Source of the DNA: JAYRSJ01 sp041920215
GTDB lineage: Bacteria; Pseudomonadota; Gammaproteobacteria; Burkholderiales; Burkholderiaceae_C
Length of the DNA: 64,000 nucleotides
Assembly (NCBI GenBank): GCA_041920215.1
Contig: JAYRSJ010000021.1
Coordinates: 1-64,000, forward strand
Direction of reading: 5' to 3'
The notes under the pieces were generated by a model. It worked only from the letters and a program-made list of their open reading frames with translations. It did not search any database and was not told where the DNA came from. A program made the translations under genes and the position numbers. How positions within the stretch are numbered: the first letter of the stretch is position 1; the number at the start of each line of letters is the position of its first letter. Positions 34,408 to 43,898 of this stretch are shown piece after piece.

Positions 34408-36309
34408 CTAGCGCCGGTAGTCCAGCTCAAGCCGCTGCTGCAGGCGCTTGGCGATCTTGAAGCTCTCCTTGAGCATGCGGCGGTCGATATCGTTGAGGCT
34501 GTCCAGCGCGATCCAGTTCGGATTGGCGGCCGCGCCCCCCTGCGGCTCCATCTGCACCCGCAGGCGCAGCATCTGCAGGAACTCGAAGGCGCCGACCCAG
34601 CCCTCGCGCTCATGCGCGGGCACCTGCAGGGCGCGGCCTGCCGCCTCCAGCCGGGCGCGGGTGCCGGTCTCGTCCAGGCCCTGGGCGAGCGCATAGAGCC
34701 GGGCCAGGTCGACGAACAGGGCCGTGCCCTGCAGCTTCAGGTCCACACCCTCGCGGCCGTCGATCGCGCGGGTTTCCAGCGCGCCCAGCCAGCTCAGCGG
34801 TGCGCGCGTGCGCAGCGCGTTGTCGGCCATCTGGCGCATGAAGCGCGGCAGCCGCGCGGCCTCGCCCTGCACCAGGGCGCGCAGCGGCGCCGCCAGCGAC
34901 TGGGCCCCGTACAGCGGCCGGAAGTCGAAATAGATGCTGGCCCGCAGCAGGTCCTCGGGCGCGCCATGCTCCATCCAGGCGCTGAAGGACTCCAGCCATT
35001 CCTGCAGGCTCAAACAGCAGGCCGGATTGCCGGCCATCACCCCGCCCTTGCACAGCGGGTAGCCGCAGGCGTCCAGCGCTGCATTGACCGCCTGGCCCAG
35101 GGCCAGCCAGCGTGGCCGGTCGGCCACCGGATCGTCGCTCTCGAAGATCAGGCCGTTGTCCTGGTCGGTGGCGATGGTCTGCTCGCCGCGCCCCTCGGAG
35201 CCGAAGGCCAGCCAGCAGGCCCGGCCCAGGTCCAGACCCAGCGCATCGGCGCAGAGCTGGACCAGGCGCTGGGTCAGCACATCGTTGAGATGCGCGATCA
35301 GCTCGGTCAGCTGGCGCGCCGCGACGCCCTGGGCCAGCAGATTGCGGGCGAAGCGCCGTATGTCCTGGGCCACGATGCGCAGCGTGGCCACATCGGCGGC
35401 CGCGCGTATCGCGCTGCTGACCTGCTTCAGCGAAAGCCGCTGCAGGGCGAACAGATCGCGCTCCGAGACGATGCCGGCCAGCCGGCCCTGGCGCAGCAGC
35501 GGCACATGGCGCAGGCCCTGGCGCGACATCAGCAGGGCCGCGTCCTGGGCGCTGTCCTCGTCGATATTGAGGCAGTGCAGCGGCCGGCTCATCACCTCGG
35601 CGATGGGGGTGGCCAGGCTCAGCTGCGGCAGCGTGATGCGTGCCAGCACATCGTGGCGGGTCAGTATGCCCAGCGGCACGCCGTCGCTGTCGGCCACCAG
35701 CACCGAGCCGATGCGGCGCTCGTGCATGGTCTGCAGGGCCTCGCGCAGCGGCGTCTCGGGCCGCACCGCATAGGGCGTCTTGTGCGCCAGCTGGGCTAGC
35801 GGCGCCTCCAGCGACTGCTCGCTCAGGGTCTGCGAGGCGTAGCTGACCTGCAGAGCGCGGCGCGACAGGGCCAGGAACTGGGCCACCCGATGGCTGAGGA
35901 AATCGGCAAAGGGCGGGCTCTGGGCCGCCAGCGCCTGCACGGCGGCGGCCGGCAGCAGCAGGGCTTCGCCCTCAGCCTCGCCCTGCTCGCCCTGGGCGGT
36001 ATAGCGGGCGCTGACCGGCCGGGCACCCAGCAGCGCGCCGACCGGGAACATCTCGCCGCGCTCGTAGCGTATACCGCCCATGGCCTCGGCCACGCCGCGC
36101 TGGGCCAGCACCGCGCCGCGGCGCAACCACCACAGCGCGGCGACCGGGCCATGCTCGGGCGCCAGCAGCAGCTCGCCGGCCCTGAACCGGCGTGGCTGGG
36201 CGGCGGCGACAAAGGCCTGCAGCGCCGCGGCGCTCATCTGGGCAAAGGGGGCGTGGGCGCGCAGCTCGTCCAGCAGGTCCGGGTCTGACTCGTTTTGCAT
36301 GAGCGGCAT
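34408..36309 (-). CDS. cNMP-binding/CBS/DUF294 putative nucleotidyltransferase
   Basis: The 633-residue protein (from ATG 36309; ATG 36300 is an alternative) has four parts. A cyclic-nucleotide-binding-like domain spans about residues 20-130. Two CBS domains (about 170-290) include MHERRIGSVLVADSDG and MSRQGLRHVPLLRQG. A DUF294 nucleotidyltransferase core (about 330-480) has WLAFGSEGRGEQTIATDQDNGLIF, a GSxxRxE and DxD pattern as in GlnD/GlnE. A helical DUF294_C domain follows. Proteins of this architecture sit beside Na+ symporters of the VC_2705 type, as here, and may regulate them. A terminator lies directly before its start. Confidence 0.87.
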   Translation of the reverse strand: MPLMQNESDPDLLDELRAHAPFAQMSAAALQAFVAAAQPRRFRAGELLLAPEHGPVAALWWLRRGAVLAQRGVAEAMGGIRYERGEMFPVGALLGARPVSARYTAQGEQGEAEGEALLLPAAAVQALAAQSPPFADFLSHRVAQFLALSRRALQVSYASQTLSEQSLEAPLAQLAHKTPYAVRPETPLREALQTMHERRIGSVLVADSDGVPLGILTRHDVLARITLPQLSLATPIAEVMSRPLHCLNIDEDSAQDAALLMSRQGLRHVPLLRQGRLAGIVSERDLFALQRLSLKQVSSAIRAAADVATLRIVAQDIRRFARNLLAQGVAARQLTELIAHLNDVLTQRLVQLCADALGLDLGRACWLAFGSEGRGEQTIATDQDNGLIFESDDPVADRPRWLALGQAVNAALDACGYPLCKGGVMAGNPACCLSLQEWLESFSAWMEHGAPEDLLRASIYFDFRPLYGAQSLAAPLRALVQGEAARLPRFMRQMADNALRTRAPLSWLGALETRAIDGREGVDLKLQGTALFVDLARLYALAQGLDETGTRARLEAAGRALQVPAHEREGWVGAFEFLQMLRLRVQMEPQGGAAANPNWIALDSLNDIDRRMLKESFKIAKRLQQRLELDYRR

Positions 36310-36315
36310 CACACA

Positions 36316-36349
36316 ATAAAAAAGGTCCCGCAGCAAGCTGCGGGACCTT
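36316..36349 (-). terminator. Strong intrinsic terminator between symporter and DUF294 genes
   Basis: AAGGTCCCGCAG (36322-36333) and CTGCGGGACCTT (36338-36349) form a perfect 12-pair stem with loop CAAG. On the minus strand the stem is followed by TTTTTTATTG. A second hairpin, GATCAAGCT/AGCTTGATC (36355-36378), precedes it just after the symporter stop. The terminator ends only a few bases before the DUF294 start. Confidence 0.85.
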
Positions 36350-36393
36350 GATCAGATCAAGCTTTGTTCAGCTTGATCAGGCGGGGGTCGGGG

Positions 36394-38517
36394 TCAGGCC
36401 TTGCCCAGACGCAGGTCCGGGTAGCGCACATGCTCGACCAGCTCCTGGGTTTCCTTCTTCGGTGCCGGCGTGATCAGGCTGACGATGATGATCACCGCAA
36501 AGCCCAGCGGCACGCCGAACAGGCCGGCCGAGATCGGCAGGATGCCCCACCACAGCTCGATCGGCGAGGTCACGCCGAAGATGCCGCGCAGCCAGGGTTG
36601 GGTCATCACCATGTAGTAGAAGGTGATGCCCAGACCGGCCGCGATGCCCAGCGAGGCACCCCATTTGTTGGCACGCTTCCAGAACACCCCCAGCACCAGG
36701 GCCGGGAAGAAGGCAGCGGCCGCGAAGGAGAAGGCGGCGGAGACCAGGAACAGGATGTCGGCCGGCTTCTGGGCCGCCACATAGGCAGCGGCCAGGGCCA
36801 CGACCAGCAGCAGCACCTTGGAGATGGTGACGCGGCGGGCGGTCGAGGCATTCGGGTCGATCATCTTGTAGTAGACGTCGTGGCTCAGCGCGTTGGCGAT
36901 GGTCAGCAGCAGACCGTCCGCGGTGGACAGCGCCGCAGCCAGACCGCCGGCCGCCACCATGCCCGAGATCACGTACGGCAGGCCGCCGATCTCCGGCGTA
37001 GCCAGCACGATGATGTCGCCGCCGATCTTCATCTCGCCGAGCTGGAAGATGCCGTCCTTGTTGATGTCGGCCACCGCGAGCAGGGCCGGATCAACCTTGG
37101 CCCAGTTGGTGATCCAGGCCGGCAACTGGTCGAAGGGCGTGCCCACCAACACGGTGAAGACCTCGTACTTGACCAGCACGGCCAGGGCCGGAGCGGTGAA
37201 GTACAGCAGGAAGATGAAGAACAGGCTCCAGGTCACCGATTCGCGCGCCTCCTTGACGGAAGGCGTGGTGTAGTAGCGCATCAGGATGTGCGGCAGCGCG
37301 GCCGTACCCACCATCAGGCAGAACACCAGGGCCAGGAAGTTGCGACGCGATTCCTCGTAGGTCTTCTTGGCCTTCTCGTCGCCGTTCGGGTCGCCCGCGA
37401 ACTGAGCCGAGTGGGCCGGCATGCCGGCCAGCGGCTTGGCGCGGTCGGCGTTGGCCTTTTGCGCGGCGCTCCAGGCCTTCTTGGCATCGGCCTCGTTGGC
37501 AGGCAGCGCGGCCAGCGCCTTCTCGGCGGCCTCCACCTCGGCGGCGGGCGCGTTGGCAGCCTTCAGCTCGGCCAGCTTGGCCTCGGCCTTGGCCTTGTCG
37601 GCCGCCATCGCGGCCGGCACATCCTTCAGCTTGGCATCGAACTCGGCAGCGCGCGCCTTGAAGATGTCGATGACCTCCTGCTCCTTGGGGTCGGCCTTGA
37701 TCTTCTTCTCGGCCTCGGTGACCTTCTGCAGCTGGTAGCCGTAGATGGCCTGCGGCACCGGAACATTGGTCTGCTTCACCGACAGCCACACCACCGGGAT
37801 CATGTAGGCGATGATCAGAATGATGTACTGGGCCACCTGGGTCCAGGTGACGGCGCGCATGCCGCCCAGGAAGGAGCAGACCAGGATGCCGGCCAGACCG
37901 ACGAAGACCCCGATCTCGAAGGCCAGGCCCGACAGCCGCGCGGTGATCAGGCCGACGCCATAGATCTGCGCCACCACATAGGTGAAGGAGCACAGGATGG
38001 CGGCCGCCACGCCGAGGATACGGGGCAGATTGCCTTCGTAGCGGGCACCGAGGAAGTCGGGAATGGTGAACTGGCCGAACTTGCGCAGATAGGGAGCCAG
38101 GAACAGCGCCACCAGGCAGTAGCCGCCGGTCCAGCCCATGATGAAGGCCAGGCCGCCGTAGCCGGTCAGGTACAGCGTGCCGGCCATGCCGATGAAGCTG
38201 GCGGCCGACATCCAGTCGGCGCCGGTGGCCATGCCGTTGTAGACCGCGGGCACGCGCCGGCCGGCCACGTAGTACTCGCTGGCGTCGGAGGTGCGGCTCA
38301 TGAAGCCGATGCCCGCATACAGCAGCACGGTGGCGATCAGGAAGATGAAGCCGATGTACTGTCGCGGCAGGCCCATCTGCTCAAGAATGGCCAGAGAGAT
38401 GATGAAGACGATGAAGCCGCCGGTGTACCAGGTGTAGACCTTGTTCAGCTGCTTCTTGAAGGCGGCATTGGAGGCCGCCGAGGAACTGCCACCGGAGGAA
38501 GGGATTGCACCAGCCAT
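36394..38517 (-). CDS. Sodium:solute symporter, VC_2705 subfamily (large SSS)
   Basis: This 707-residue member of the solute:sodium symporter family resembles acetate permease ActP. About 13 transmembrane helices are visible, with SEYYVAGRRVPAVYNGMATGADWMSAASFIG near the N-terminus and AALSTADGLLLTIANALSHD in the second half, both typical of the family. A large soluble Ala/Lys/Glu-rich helical insert (about residues 265-385) splits the membrane domain; such inserts are characteristic of the long VC_2705 subfamily. The stop of the DUF4212 gene lies one base before the start, so the two are translationally coupled. The substrate, probably a small carboxylate, is inferred. Confidence 0.9.
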   Translation of the reverse strand: MAGAIPSSGGSSSAASNAAFKKQLNKVYTWYTGGFIVFIISLAILEQMGLPRQYIGFIFLIATVLLYAGIGFMSRTSDASEYYVAGRRVPAVYNGMATGADWMSAASFIGMAGTLYLTGYGGLAFIMGWTGGYCLVALFLAPYLRKFGQFTIPDFLGARYEGNLPRILGVAAAILCSFTYVVAQIYGVGLITARLSGLAFEIGVFVGLAGILVCSFLGGMRAVTWTQVAQYIILIIAYMIPVVWLSVKQTNVPVPQAIYGYQLQKVTEAEKKIKADPKEQEVIDIFKARAAEFDAKLKDVPAAMAADKAKAEAKLAELKAANAPAAEVEAAEKALAALPANEADAKKAWSAAQKANADRAKPLAGMPAHSAQFAGDPNGDEKAKKTYEESRRNFLALVFCLMVGTAALPHILMRYYTTPSVKEARESVTWSLFFIFLLYFTAPALAVLVKYEVFTVLVGTPFDQLPAWITNWAKVDPALLAVADINKDGIFQLGEMKIGGDIIVLATPEIGGLPYVISGMVAAGGLAAALSTADGLLLTIANALSHDVYYKMIDPNASTARRVTISKVLLLVVALAAAYVAAQKPADILFLVSAAFSFAAAAFFPALVLGVFWKRANKWGASLGIAAGLGITFYYMVMTQPWLRGIFGVTSPIELWWGILPISAGLFGVPLGFAVIIIVSLITPAPKKETQELVEHVRYPDLRLGKA

Positions 38518-38518
38518 C

Positions 38519-38779
38519 TCAGTTCTCCTCTTCGGCAACGCCGTGTTCCTGGTCCAGGCGGTTCATGGTCCGCGCGTAGTACCAGATGATCAGGCAGTAG
38601 ACGACCAGGGCCCCCTGGGAGGCGACCCAGAAGCTGAACGGCCAGCCAAAAAAGGTGAAGTTCAGGTCGCGGGCGAAAAACGCCACGACGAAGGTCACCA
38701 CGAACCAGATGGCCAGCAGAATGGCGGTGAGCCGTAGATTCTTCTGCCAGTACTGGCGATGTCGCTCGGTTAACTGCAT
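38519..38779 (-). CDS. DUF4212 small membrane subunit of the symporter
   Basis: The 86-residue protein has two transmembrane helices (about 18-38 and 48-70) and the DUF4212 signature YWQKNLRLTAILLAIWF with FFGWPFSFWVASQGALVVY. It resembles YjcH-type partners of ActP-like symporters. AAGGAG before ATG 38779 sets the start over an upstream ATG at 38797. It is encoded immediately before the symporter. Confidence 0.9.
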   Translation of the reverse strand: MQLTERHRQYWQKNLRLTAILLAIWFVVTFVVAFFARDLNFTFFGWPFSFWVASQGALVVYCLIIWYYARTMNRLDQEHGVAEEEN

Positions 38780-38893
38780 CGCTGTTGTCTCCTTCATGTT
38801 GTAAGTCCGGTTCGCTTCAGGAAAAGCGTACCGGCCACCGATGACCGACCCCATGCGCCGACGTCACGCATGCTGCAAGGGCCGGACTTGCCG

Positions 38894-39478
38894 TCAGCCG
38901 AGCTGGGCGATCTCGCGCTCCAGTTGCGCGGCGACCTTGGGCTCGAATCCCTTGAGATGGGCGATGATGCGCCGCGCCTCGTCGGGGTCCTGACGGTCCA
39001 TATGCACCCGGGCCAGCTGGTACCAGCCGTAGGGGCTCATGGGTTGCAGTTCGGTGTTGCGCTTGAGGGCCGCAACAGCGTCCTCGAAGCGATGCAGTCG
39101 TATCAGGGTCAGGCCGAGGCCGTACCAGGCCCGGTCCAGCTTGGCGTCCAGCGCCACCGCCTGGCGGAAGGCCGCCTCGGCGGCCTCCAGCCGGTTCTCG
39201 GCCTCCAGCAGATAGGCCAGGTTGAACCAGTCACCGGCGCTGCGCCGGGGCGCGATGGCCACCAGGGCCTGCAGATCGGCGATCGCGCCGGGGCGGTCCG
39301 CGCGCTGGGCGCGCAGATGGGCCCGGCTGGCCAGCGCGTAGCTGTCGTCCGGCCACTGCGCCAGCATCTCGTCGTAGATCGCCTCGGCCTGGGCGCGCCG
39401 GCCCAGCACCAGGGAGGTCAGCGCCTTGAGCTTGAGCAGGCGGTAGTGCCAGGACTTGCTGCTACGGTTCACTGACAT
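38894..39478 (-). CDS. TPR-repeat protein
   Basis: This 194-residue, probably soluble protein consists of about five tetratricopeptide-like repeats. Examples are AEAIYDEMLAQWPDDSYALASRAHL, AEAAFRQAVALDAKLDRAWYGLGLTL and AVAALKRNTELQPMSPYGWYQLA. It would be a protein-interaction scaffold with no enzymatic motif. Its start (ATG 39478) lies inside the last codons of the upstream membrane gene, giving a 10-base overlap. Partner unknown. Confidence 0.82.
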   Translation of the reverse strand: MSVNRSSKSWHYRLLKLKALTSLVLGRRAQAEAIYDEMLAQWPDDSYALASRAHLRAQRADRPGAIADLQALVAIAPRRSAGDWFNLAYLLEAENRLEAAEAAFRQAVALDAKLDRAWYGLGLTLIRLHRFEDAVAALKRNTELQPMSPYGWYQLARVHMDRQDPDEARRIIAHLKGFEPKVAAQLEREIAQLG

Positions 39479-39765
39479 TGGTTGACTCCGATCTGCAGGC
39501 ACAGATTGATCTTGACGACGGTCACCACCAGCCAGATGCTCAGCAGCAGCAGGAAGGCCGCCAGCGGGATATGCCGGTCCAGCACCACGCGGGGACTGAT
39601 CGCGCGGGTCAGCCGGACAAAGGGCTTGGTCAGCACGGCCAGCAGCTGGTAGAAGAAGTTGCCCTCGCGCTTGGCCCCGGCCAGCAGGCCCAGCAGCCAC
39701 TGGCCGGCCATGGCCAGCAGGGCGATCTCGGCGATCAGCTTCAGCGAGGAGGTCAGCAGCAACAT
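39469..39765 (-). CDS. Small YggT-like membrane protein
   Basis: The 98-residue protein has two long hydrophobic segments (about 1-30 and 68-88) separated by a basic loop (KREGNFFYQLLAVLTKPFVRLTR). That layout resembles YggT-family proteins, but the match is partial and no function is assigned. ATG 39765 is preferred over the TTG at 39774. It overlaps the TPR gene. Confidence 0.68.
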   Translation of the reverse strand: MLLLTSSLKLIAEIALLAMAGQWLLGLLAGAKREGNFFYQLLAVLTKPFVRLTRAISPRVVLDRHIPLAAFLLLLSIWLVVTVVKINLCLQIGVNQCQ

Positions 39766-40013
39766 GGGCAGCAAATGGAAAAAAGGTATCTCGGCGACAG
39801 TGCCCGTACTGTGCGACTGACGCGCTTACTGTTTTCTGACAAAAGCGCCCGGCTACGGGCCGGTCCCACTATCGGAAACCCTCTGCTGCGCTGCAGCTGG
39901 ACCGGCCGGACCGGGCTGACCGGCCCGCCATGTAAAAATAGCGGCTTCGCCAACGCGCCACCACGCGCGGCCGCAAGGGCTCCCGCGCCGCGGAACTGCA
40001 CAGACAAGACATC

Positions 40014-41118
40014 ATGGACATCGAACACATCAATGCCATCGGCGCCAGCCTGGCCGACCTGACAGCGCGGACTGCCGCGCTAAGGGGGTATCTTTGACTA
40101 CGACCGCAAAGCGCTGCGGCTGAACGAGGTCAACGCCGCCCTGGAGAACCCCAAGGTCTGGGACGAGCCCAAGCGCGCCCAGGAGCTGGGCAAGGAGAAG
40201 CGCACGCTGGAGACGGTGGTCGAGACCATCAATCACCTGGAGAGCAACCTCGCCGACAACACCGAGCTCTACGAGATGAGCAAGGCGGACGAGGACTTTG
40301 CCGGCCTGGAGGCGATCGCCGCCGATGCCGCCAAGTTGCAGGAGACGGTGGAGCAGCTGGAGTTCCGCCGCATGTTCAACAACCCGGCCGACCCGCTGAA
40401 CTGCTTCATCGACATCCAGGCCGGTGCCGGCGGCACCGAGGCCTGCGACTGGGCCGGCATGCTCTTGCGCCAGTATCTGAAGTACTGCGAGCGCAAGGGC
40501 TTCAAGACCACGATGGAAGACGAGACGCCGGGCGATGTGGCCGGCATCAAGAGCGCTACCATCAAGGTGGAGGGCGAGTACGCCTTCGGCCTGCTGCGCA
40601 CCGAAACCGGTGTGCACCGCCTGGTGCGCAAGAGCCCCTTCGACAGCTCGGGCGGCCGCCACACCAGCTTTGCCTCGCTGTTCGTCTACCCCGAGGTCGA
40701 TGACTCGATCGAGATCGACATCAACCCGGCCGATGTGCGTACCGACACCTTCCGCGCCTCCGGCGCCGGCGGTCAGCACATCAACAAGACCGACTCGGCG
40801 GTGCGCCTGACCCATATCCCGACCGGCATCGTCGTGCAGTGCCAGGACGGCCGCAGCCAGCACAGCAACCGCGACACCGCCTGGAAGCGCCTGCGCTCAC
40901 GGCTCTACGACCATGAGATGCGCAAGCGCATGGAAGAGCAGCAGAAGCTGGAGGACACCAAGACCGATGTGGGCTGGGGCCACCAGATCCGCAGCTATGT
41001 GCTGGACCAGAGCCGCATCAAGGATCTGCGCACCAACTACGAGACCTCGGCCACCCAGAAGGTGCTCGACGGCGATCTCGATCAATTCATCACCGAAAGC
41101 CTCAAGCAAGGCGTTTGA
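40014..41118 (+). CDS. prfB: Peptide chain release factor 2, made by programmed +1 frameshift
   Basis: RF2 terminates translation at UGA and UAA. The reading frame starts at ATG 40014, reaches CTT TGA at 40092-40097 after 27 codons, and continues in +1 frame as DYDRKALRLNEVN to 41118 (367 residues). The tripeptide anticodon SPF (RKSPFDSSGGRH) and the catalytic GGQ (ASGAGGQHINKTDSAVRLTH) are both present. The internal stop is the conserved autoregulatory signal, so the gene is intact and not a pseudogene. A strong terminator follows. Confidence 0.97.
40083..40098 (+). promoter_or_regulatory. prfB programmed +1 frameshift site
   Basis: AGGGGG (40083-40088), an internal Shine-Dalgarno-like element, is followed at the conserved 3-base spacing by the slippery CTT and in-frame TGA with C after it (40092-40098). 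When RF2 is scarce, ribosomes slip by one base at CTT and read GAC, so RF2 controls its own synthesis. Confidence 0.96.
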
Positions 41119-41129
41119 TGCTTTCCAGC

Positions 41130-41158
41130 GCCCCGGTGCGATCCACCGGGGCTTTTTT
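41130..41158 (+). terminator. Intrinsic terminator after prfB
   Basis: GCCCCGGTG (41130-41138) pairs with CACCGGGGC (41144-41152) around loop CGATC, followed by six T. It separates prfB from pepN. Confidence 0.92.
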
Positions 41159-41191
41159 CGCTTCGTGTTCTGAACAACAAGGATGCCCGCC

Positions 41192-43891
41192 ATGATGCGT
41201 GAAGGCACTGCCACCCTGATCCGCCGCGAGGACTACAGCGCGCCCGCTTTCTGGATACGCACCGTCGATCTGAGCTTCGACCTGGATCCGGCCAAGACCC
41301 TGGTCACCAGCAAGATGCAGATCGAACGCAATAGCGCGGTGGCCCATGGCCCGCTGCGTCTGCATGGCGAGGAGCTGAACCTGCTGCGCGTGCTGATCAA
41401 TGGCGAGAGCGTCTCCTTCCGGCAGGAAGGCCATGAGCTGGTCATCGAAAGCGCGCCCGACGCCGACTTCACGCTCGAGATCCGCAACAGCTGCGCCCCC
41501 GAGAAGAACACCGCGCTGTCCGGCCTCTACACCTCGGGCGGCGGCTTCTTCACCCAGTGCGAGGCCGAGGGCTTCCGCCGCATCACCTACTTCCTGGACC
41601 GGCCGGACGTGATGGCGGTCTACACGGTGACGCTGCGCGCCGACCAGAAGAAGTACCCGGTGCTGCTGTCCAACGGCAATCTGCTGGAAAGCGGAGAACT
41701 GGACAACGGCCGTCACTTTGCCAAGTGGCACGACCCCTTCCCCAAGCCCAGCTATCTGTTCGCGCTGGTGGCGGCCGATCTGGTGGCGCGCGAGCAGCGT
41801 GTGCGCACCCGCGCCGGCAAGGACCATCTGCTGCAGGTCTTTGTGCGCCGCGGCGATCTGGAAAAGACCGAGCATGCGATGAACTCGCTGGTGGCCTCCA
41901 TCGTCTGGGACGAGGCCCGCTTCGGCCTGCCGCTGGACCTGGAGCGCTTCATGGTGGTCGGCGTGTCCGACTTCAATATGGGTGCGATGGAGAACAAGGG
42001 CCTGAACATCTTCAACACCAGCGCCCTGCTGGCCTCGCCGGCCACCGCCACCGACGCCGACTTCTCGCGCATCGAGAGCATCGTCGCGCACGAGTACTTC
42101 CACAACTGGACCGGCAACCGCGTCACCTGCCGCGACTGGTTCCAGCTCTCGCTGAAGGAAGGCCTGACCGTGTTCCGCGATCAGGAGTTCTCGATGGACA
42201 TGGCCGCCGCGCCCAGCGCCCGCGCGGTGTGCCGCATCCAGGATGTGCGCACGCTGCGGGCGATGCAGTTCCCCGAGGACGCCGGCGCGATGGCCCATCC
42301 GGTGCGCCCGGACAGCTATGTCGAGATCAACAACTTCTACACCGCCACCGTCTACGACAAGGGTTCGGAAGTGGTGCGCATGTACCAGACCCTGGTAGGC
42401 CGCGCGGGCTTCGAAGCCGGCATGAAGCTCTACTTCGAGCGTCACGACGGCCAGGCGGTGACCTGCGACGACTTCGCCCAGGCCATGGCCGATGCCAACC
42501 CCGGCTCGGCGCTGGCGACCCGGCTGGAGGCCTTCAAGCGCTGGTATTCGCAGGCCGGCACCCCGCGCCTGGTGGCGCGTGGCCGCTACGATGCCGCCGC
42601 CCGGACCTACACCCTGAGCCTGTCGCAGAGCAACCCGGCCGCCGCCGGCCAGCCGGCCAAGCTGCCCCAGGTGATTCCGGTGGCCCTGGGCCTGCTCGAC
42701 GTGCAGGGTCAGGTCTTGCCGCTGCAGCTGCAGGGCGAGGACGGCGCGCCGGCCGAGCGCGTGCTGGTGCTGGACCAGGCCCAGCAGGATTTCGTCTTCA
42801 TCGATGTGCCCAGCCAGCCCGTGCCCTCGCTGCTGCGCGGCTTCTCCGCGCCGGTGCTGCTGGACGATGGCCTGGGCGACGCCGAGCTGCTGACGCTGCT
42901 GAAGCATGACGCCGACGCCTTCAACCGCTGGGAAGCGGGCCAGCGCCTGGCGCTGAACCGCATCCTGGCGGCGGTGCGTGCCAAGCGCCCGCTGCAGCTG
43001 GATGCCGCCTATCTGGAGGCGATGCGCTCGGTGCTGCATCATGCCGAGCTGGACGCCGCCTTCAAGGAGCTGGCCCTGACCCTGCCGGGCGAGGCCTATA
43101 TCGCCGAGCAGATGGGCAGCGAAGTCGACCCGCAGGCGATTCGCGCCACGATCGACGCCGCCCAGCGCCAGCTGGCCGCAGCGCTGCGCGCCGACTGGGA
43201 GCAGGCCTTCGAGGCCAACCAGATCAAGACCGGCTACTCGCCCGACCCGGTCTCCTCGGGCAAGCGTGCGCTGGCCAATCTGGCCCTGTCCATGCTGGTG
43301 CTCGATGCCACCGAGCAGGGCGACGCCGTCTGGCCCGGCCGGGCCTACCAGCGCGTCAAGGACGCCGGCAATATGACCGAGCGCCTGGGGGCCCTGGCCG
43401 CGCTGGTCAATGCCCATGCCGAGCTGGCCGTGCCGGCGCTGGAGCGTTTCCATGCACAGTTCCGGAACGATCCGCTGGTGATCGACAAATGGTTCGCGCT
43501 GCAGGCCCGCGCCCCCGAGCGTGAGGGCCGCAGCCTGTCCCGGGTCAAACAGCTGCTGCAGCATCCCGACTTCACGCTGAAGAACCCCAATCGCGCGCGC
43601 AGCCTGATCTTCTCGCTGTGCCTGTTCAATCCGGCCGCCTTCCATCGCCCGGATGCGGCCGGCTATGTGTTCTGGGCTGAGCAGGTGCTGGCGCTGGACG
43701 CGATCAACCCGCAGATCGCCAGCCGTCTGGCGCGCGGCATGGATCGCTGGACCGCGCTGGCCGAGCCCTATCGCAGCGCCGCCCGCGAGGCCATCGCCCG
43801 CGTCGCCGCCAAGGCCGAGCTGAGCAACGATGTGCGCGAGATCGTCGAGCATGCGCTGGCCTCCGGCGCCGCCCCAGCCACCGAGGAGTGA
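41192..43891 (+). CDS. pepN: Aminopeptidase N (M1 family)
   Basis: The 899-residue zinc aminopeptidase trims N-terminal residues from peptides in the cytoplasm. The substrate-recognition GAMEN motif is in MGAMENKGLNIF. The zinc motif HEYFHNW with the downstream Glu in SLKEGLTVF is intact, and YDKGSEVVRMY supplies the transition-state Tyr region. The length matches gamma/beta-proteobacterial PepN. ATG 41192 is chosen because an AAGGA (41179-41183) is correctly spaced from it, while it overlaps the earlier ATG 41183. Confidence 0.95.
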   Translation: MMREGTATLIRREDYSAPAFWIRTVDLSFDLDPAKTLVTSKMQIERNSAVAHGPLRLHGEELNLLRVLINGESVSFRQEGHELVIESAPDADFTLEIRNSCAPEKNTALSGLYTSGGGFFTQCEAEGFRRITYFLDRPDVMAVYTVTLRADQKKYPVLLSNGNLLESGELDNGRHFAKWHDPFPKPSYLFALVAADLVAREQRVRTRAGKDHLLQVFVRRGDLEKTEHAMNSLVASIVWDEARFGLPLDLERFMVVGVSDFNMGAMENKGLNIFNTSALLASPATATDADFSRIESIVAHEYFHNWTGNRVTCRDWFQLSLKEGLTVFRDQEFSMDMAAAPSARAVCRIQDVRTLRAMQFPEDAGAMAHPVRPDSYVEINNFYTATVYDKGSEVVRMYQTLVGRAGFEAGMKLYFERHDGQAVTCDDFAQAMADANPGSALATRLEAFKRWYSQAGTPRLVARGRYDAAARTYTLSLSQSNPAAAGQPAKLPQVIPVALGLLDVQGQVLPLQLQGEDGAPAERVLVLDQAQQDFVFIDVPSQPVPSLLRGFSAPVLLDDGLGDAELLTLLKHDADAFNRWEAGQRLALNRILAAVRAKRPLQLDAAYLEAMRSVLHHAELDAAFKELALTLPGEAYIAEQMGSEVDPQAIRATIDAAQRQLAAALRADWEQAFEANQIKTGYSPDPVSSGKRALANLALSMLVLDATEQGDAVWPGRAYQRVKDAGNMTERLGALAALVNAHAELAVPALERFHAQFRNDPLVIDKWFALQARAPEREGRSLSRVKQLLQHPDFTLKNPNRARSLIFSLCLFNPAAFHRPDAAGYVFWAEQVLALDAINPQIASRLARGMDRWTALAEPYRSAAREAIARVAAKAELSNDVREIVEHALASGAAPATEE

Positions 43892-43898
43892 AGCCATC

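Noticed and set aside
36310..36336. Longer DUF294 start at 36336
   Set aside because: That start lies inside the terminator stem and the added residues have no family match; 36309 or 36300 is better.
40014..40097. prfB as a pseudogene because of the early TGA
   Set aside because: The stop is the conserved frameshift signal with the internal AGGGGG and CTT-TGA-C context.
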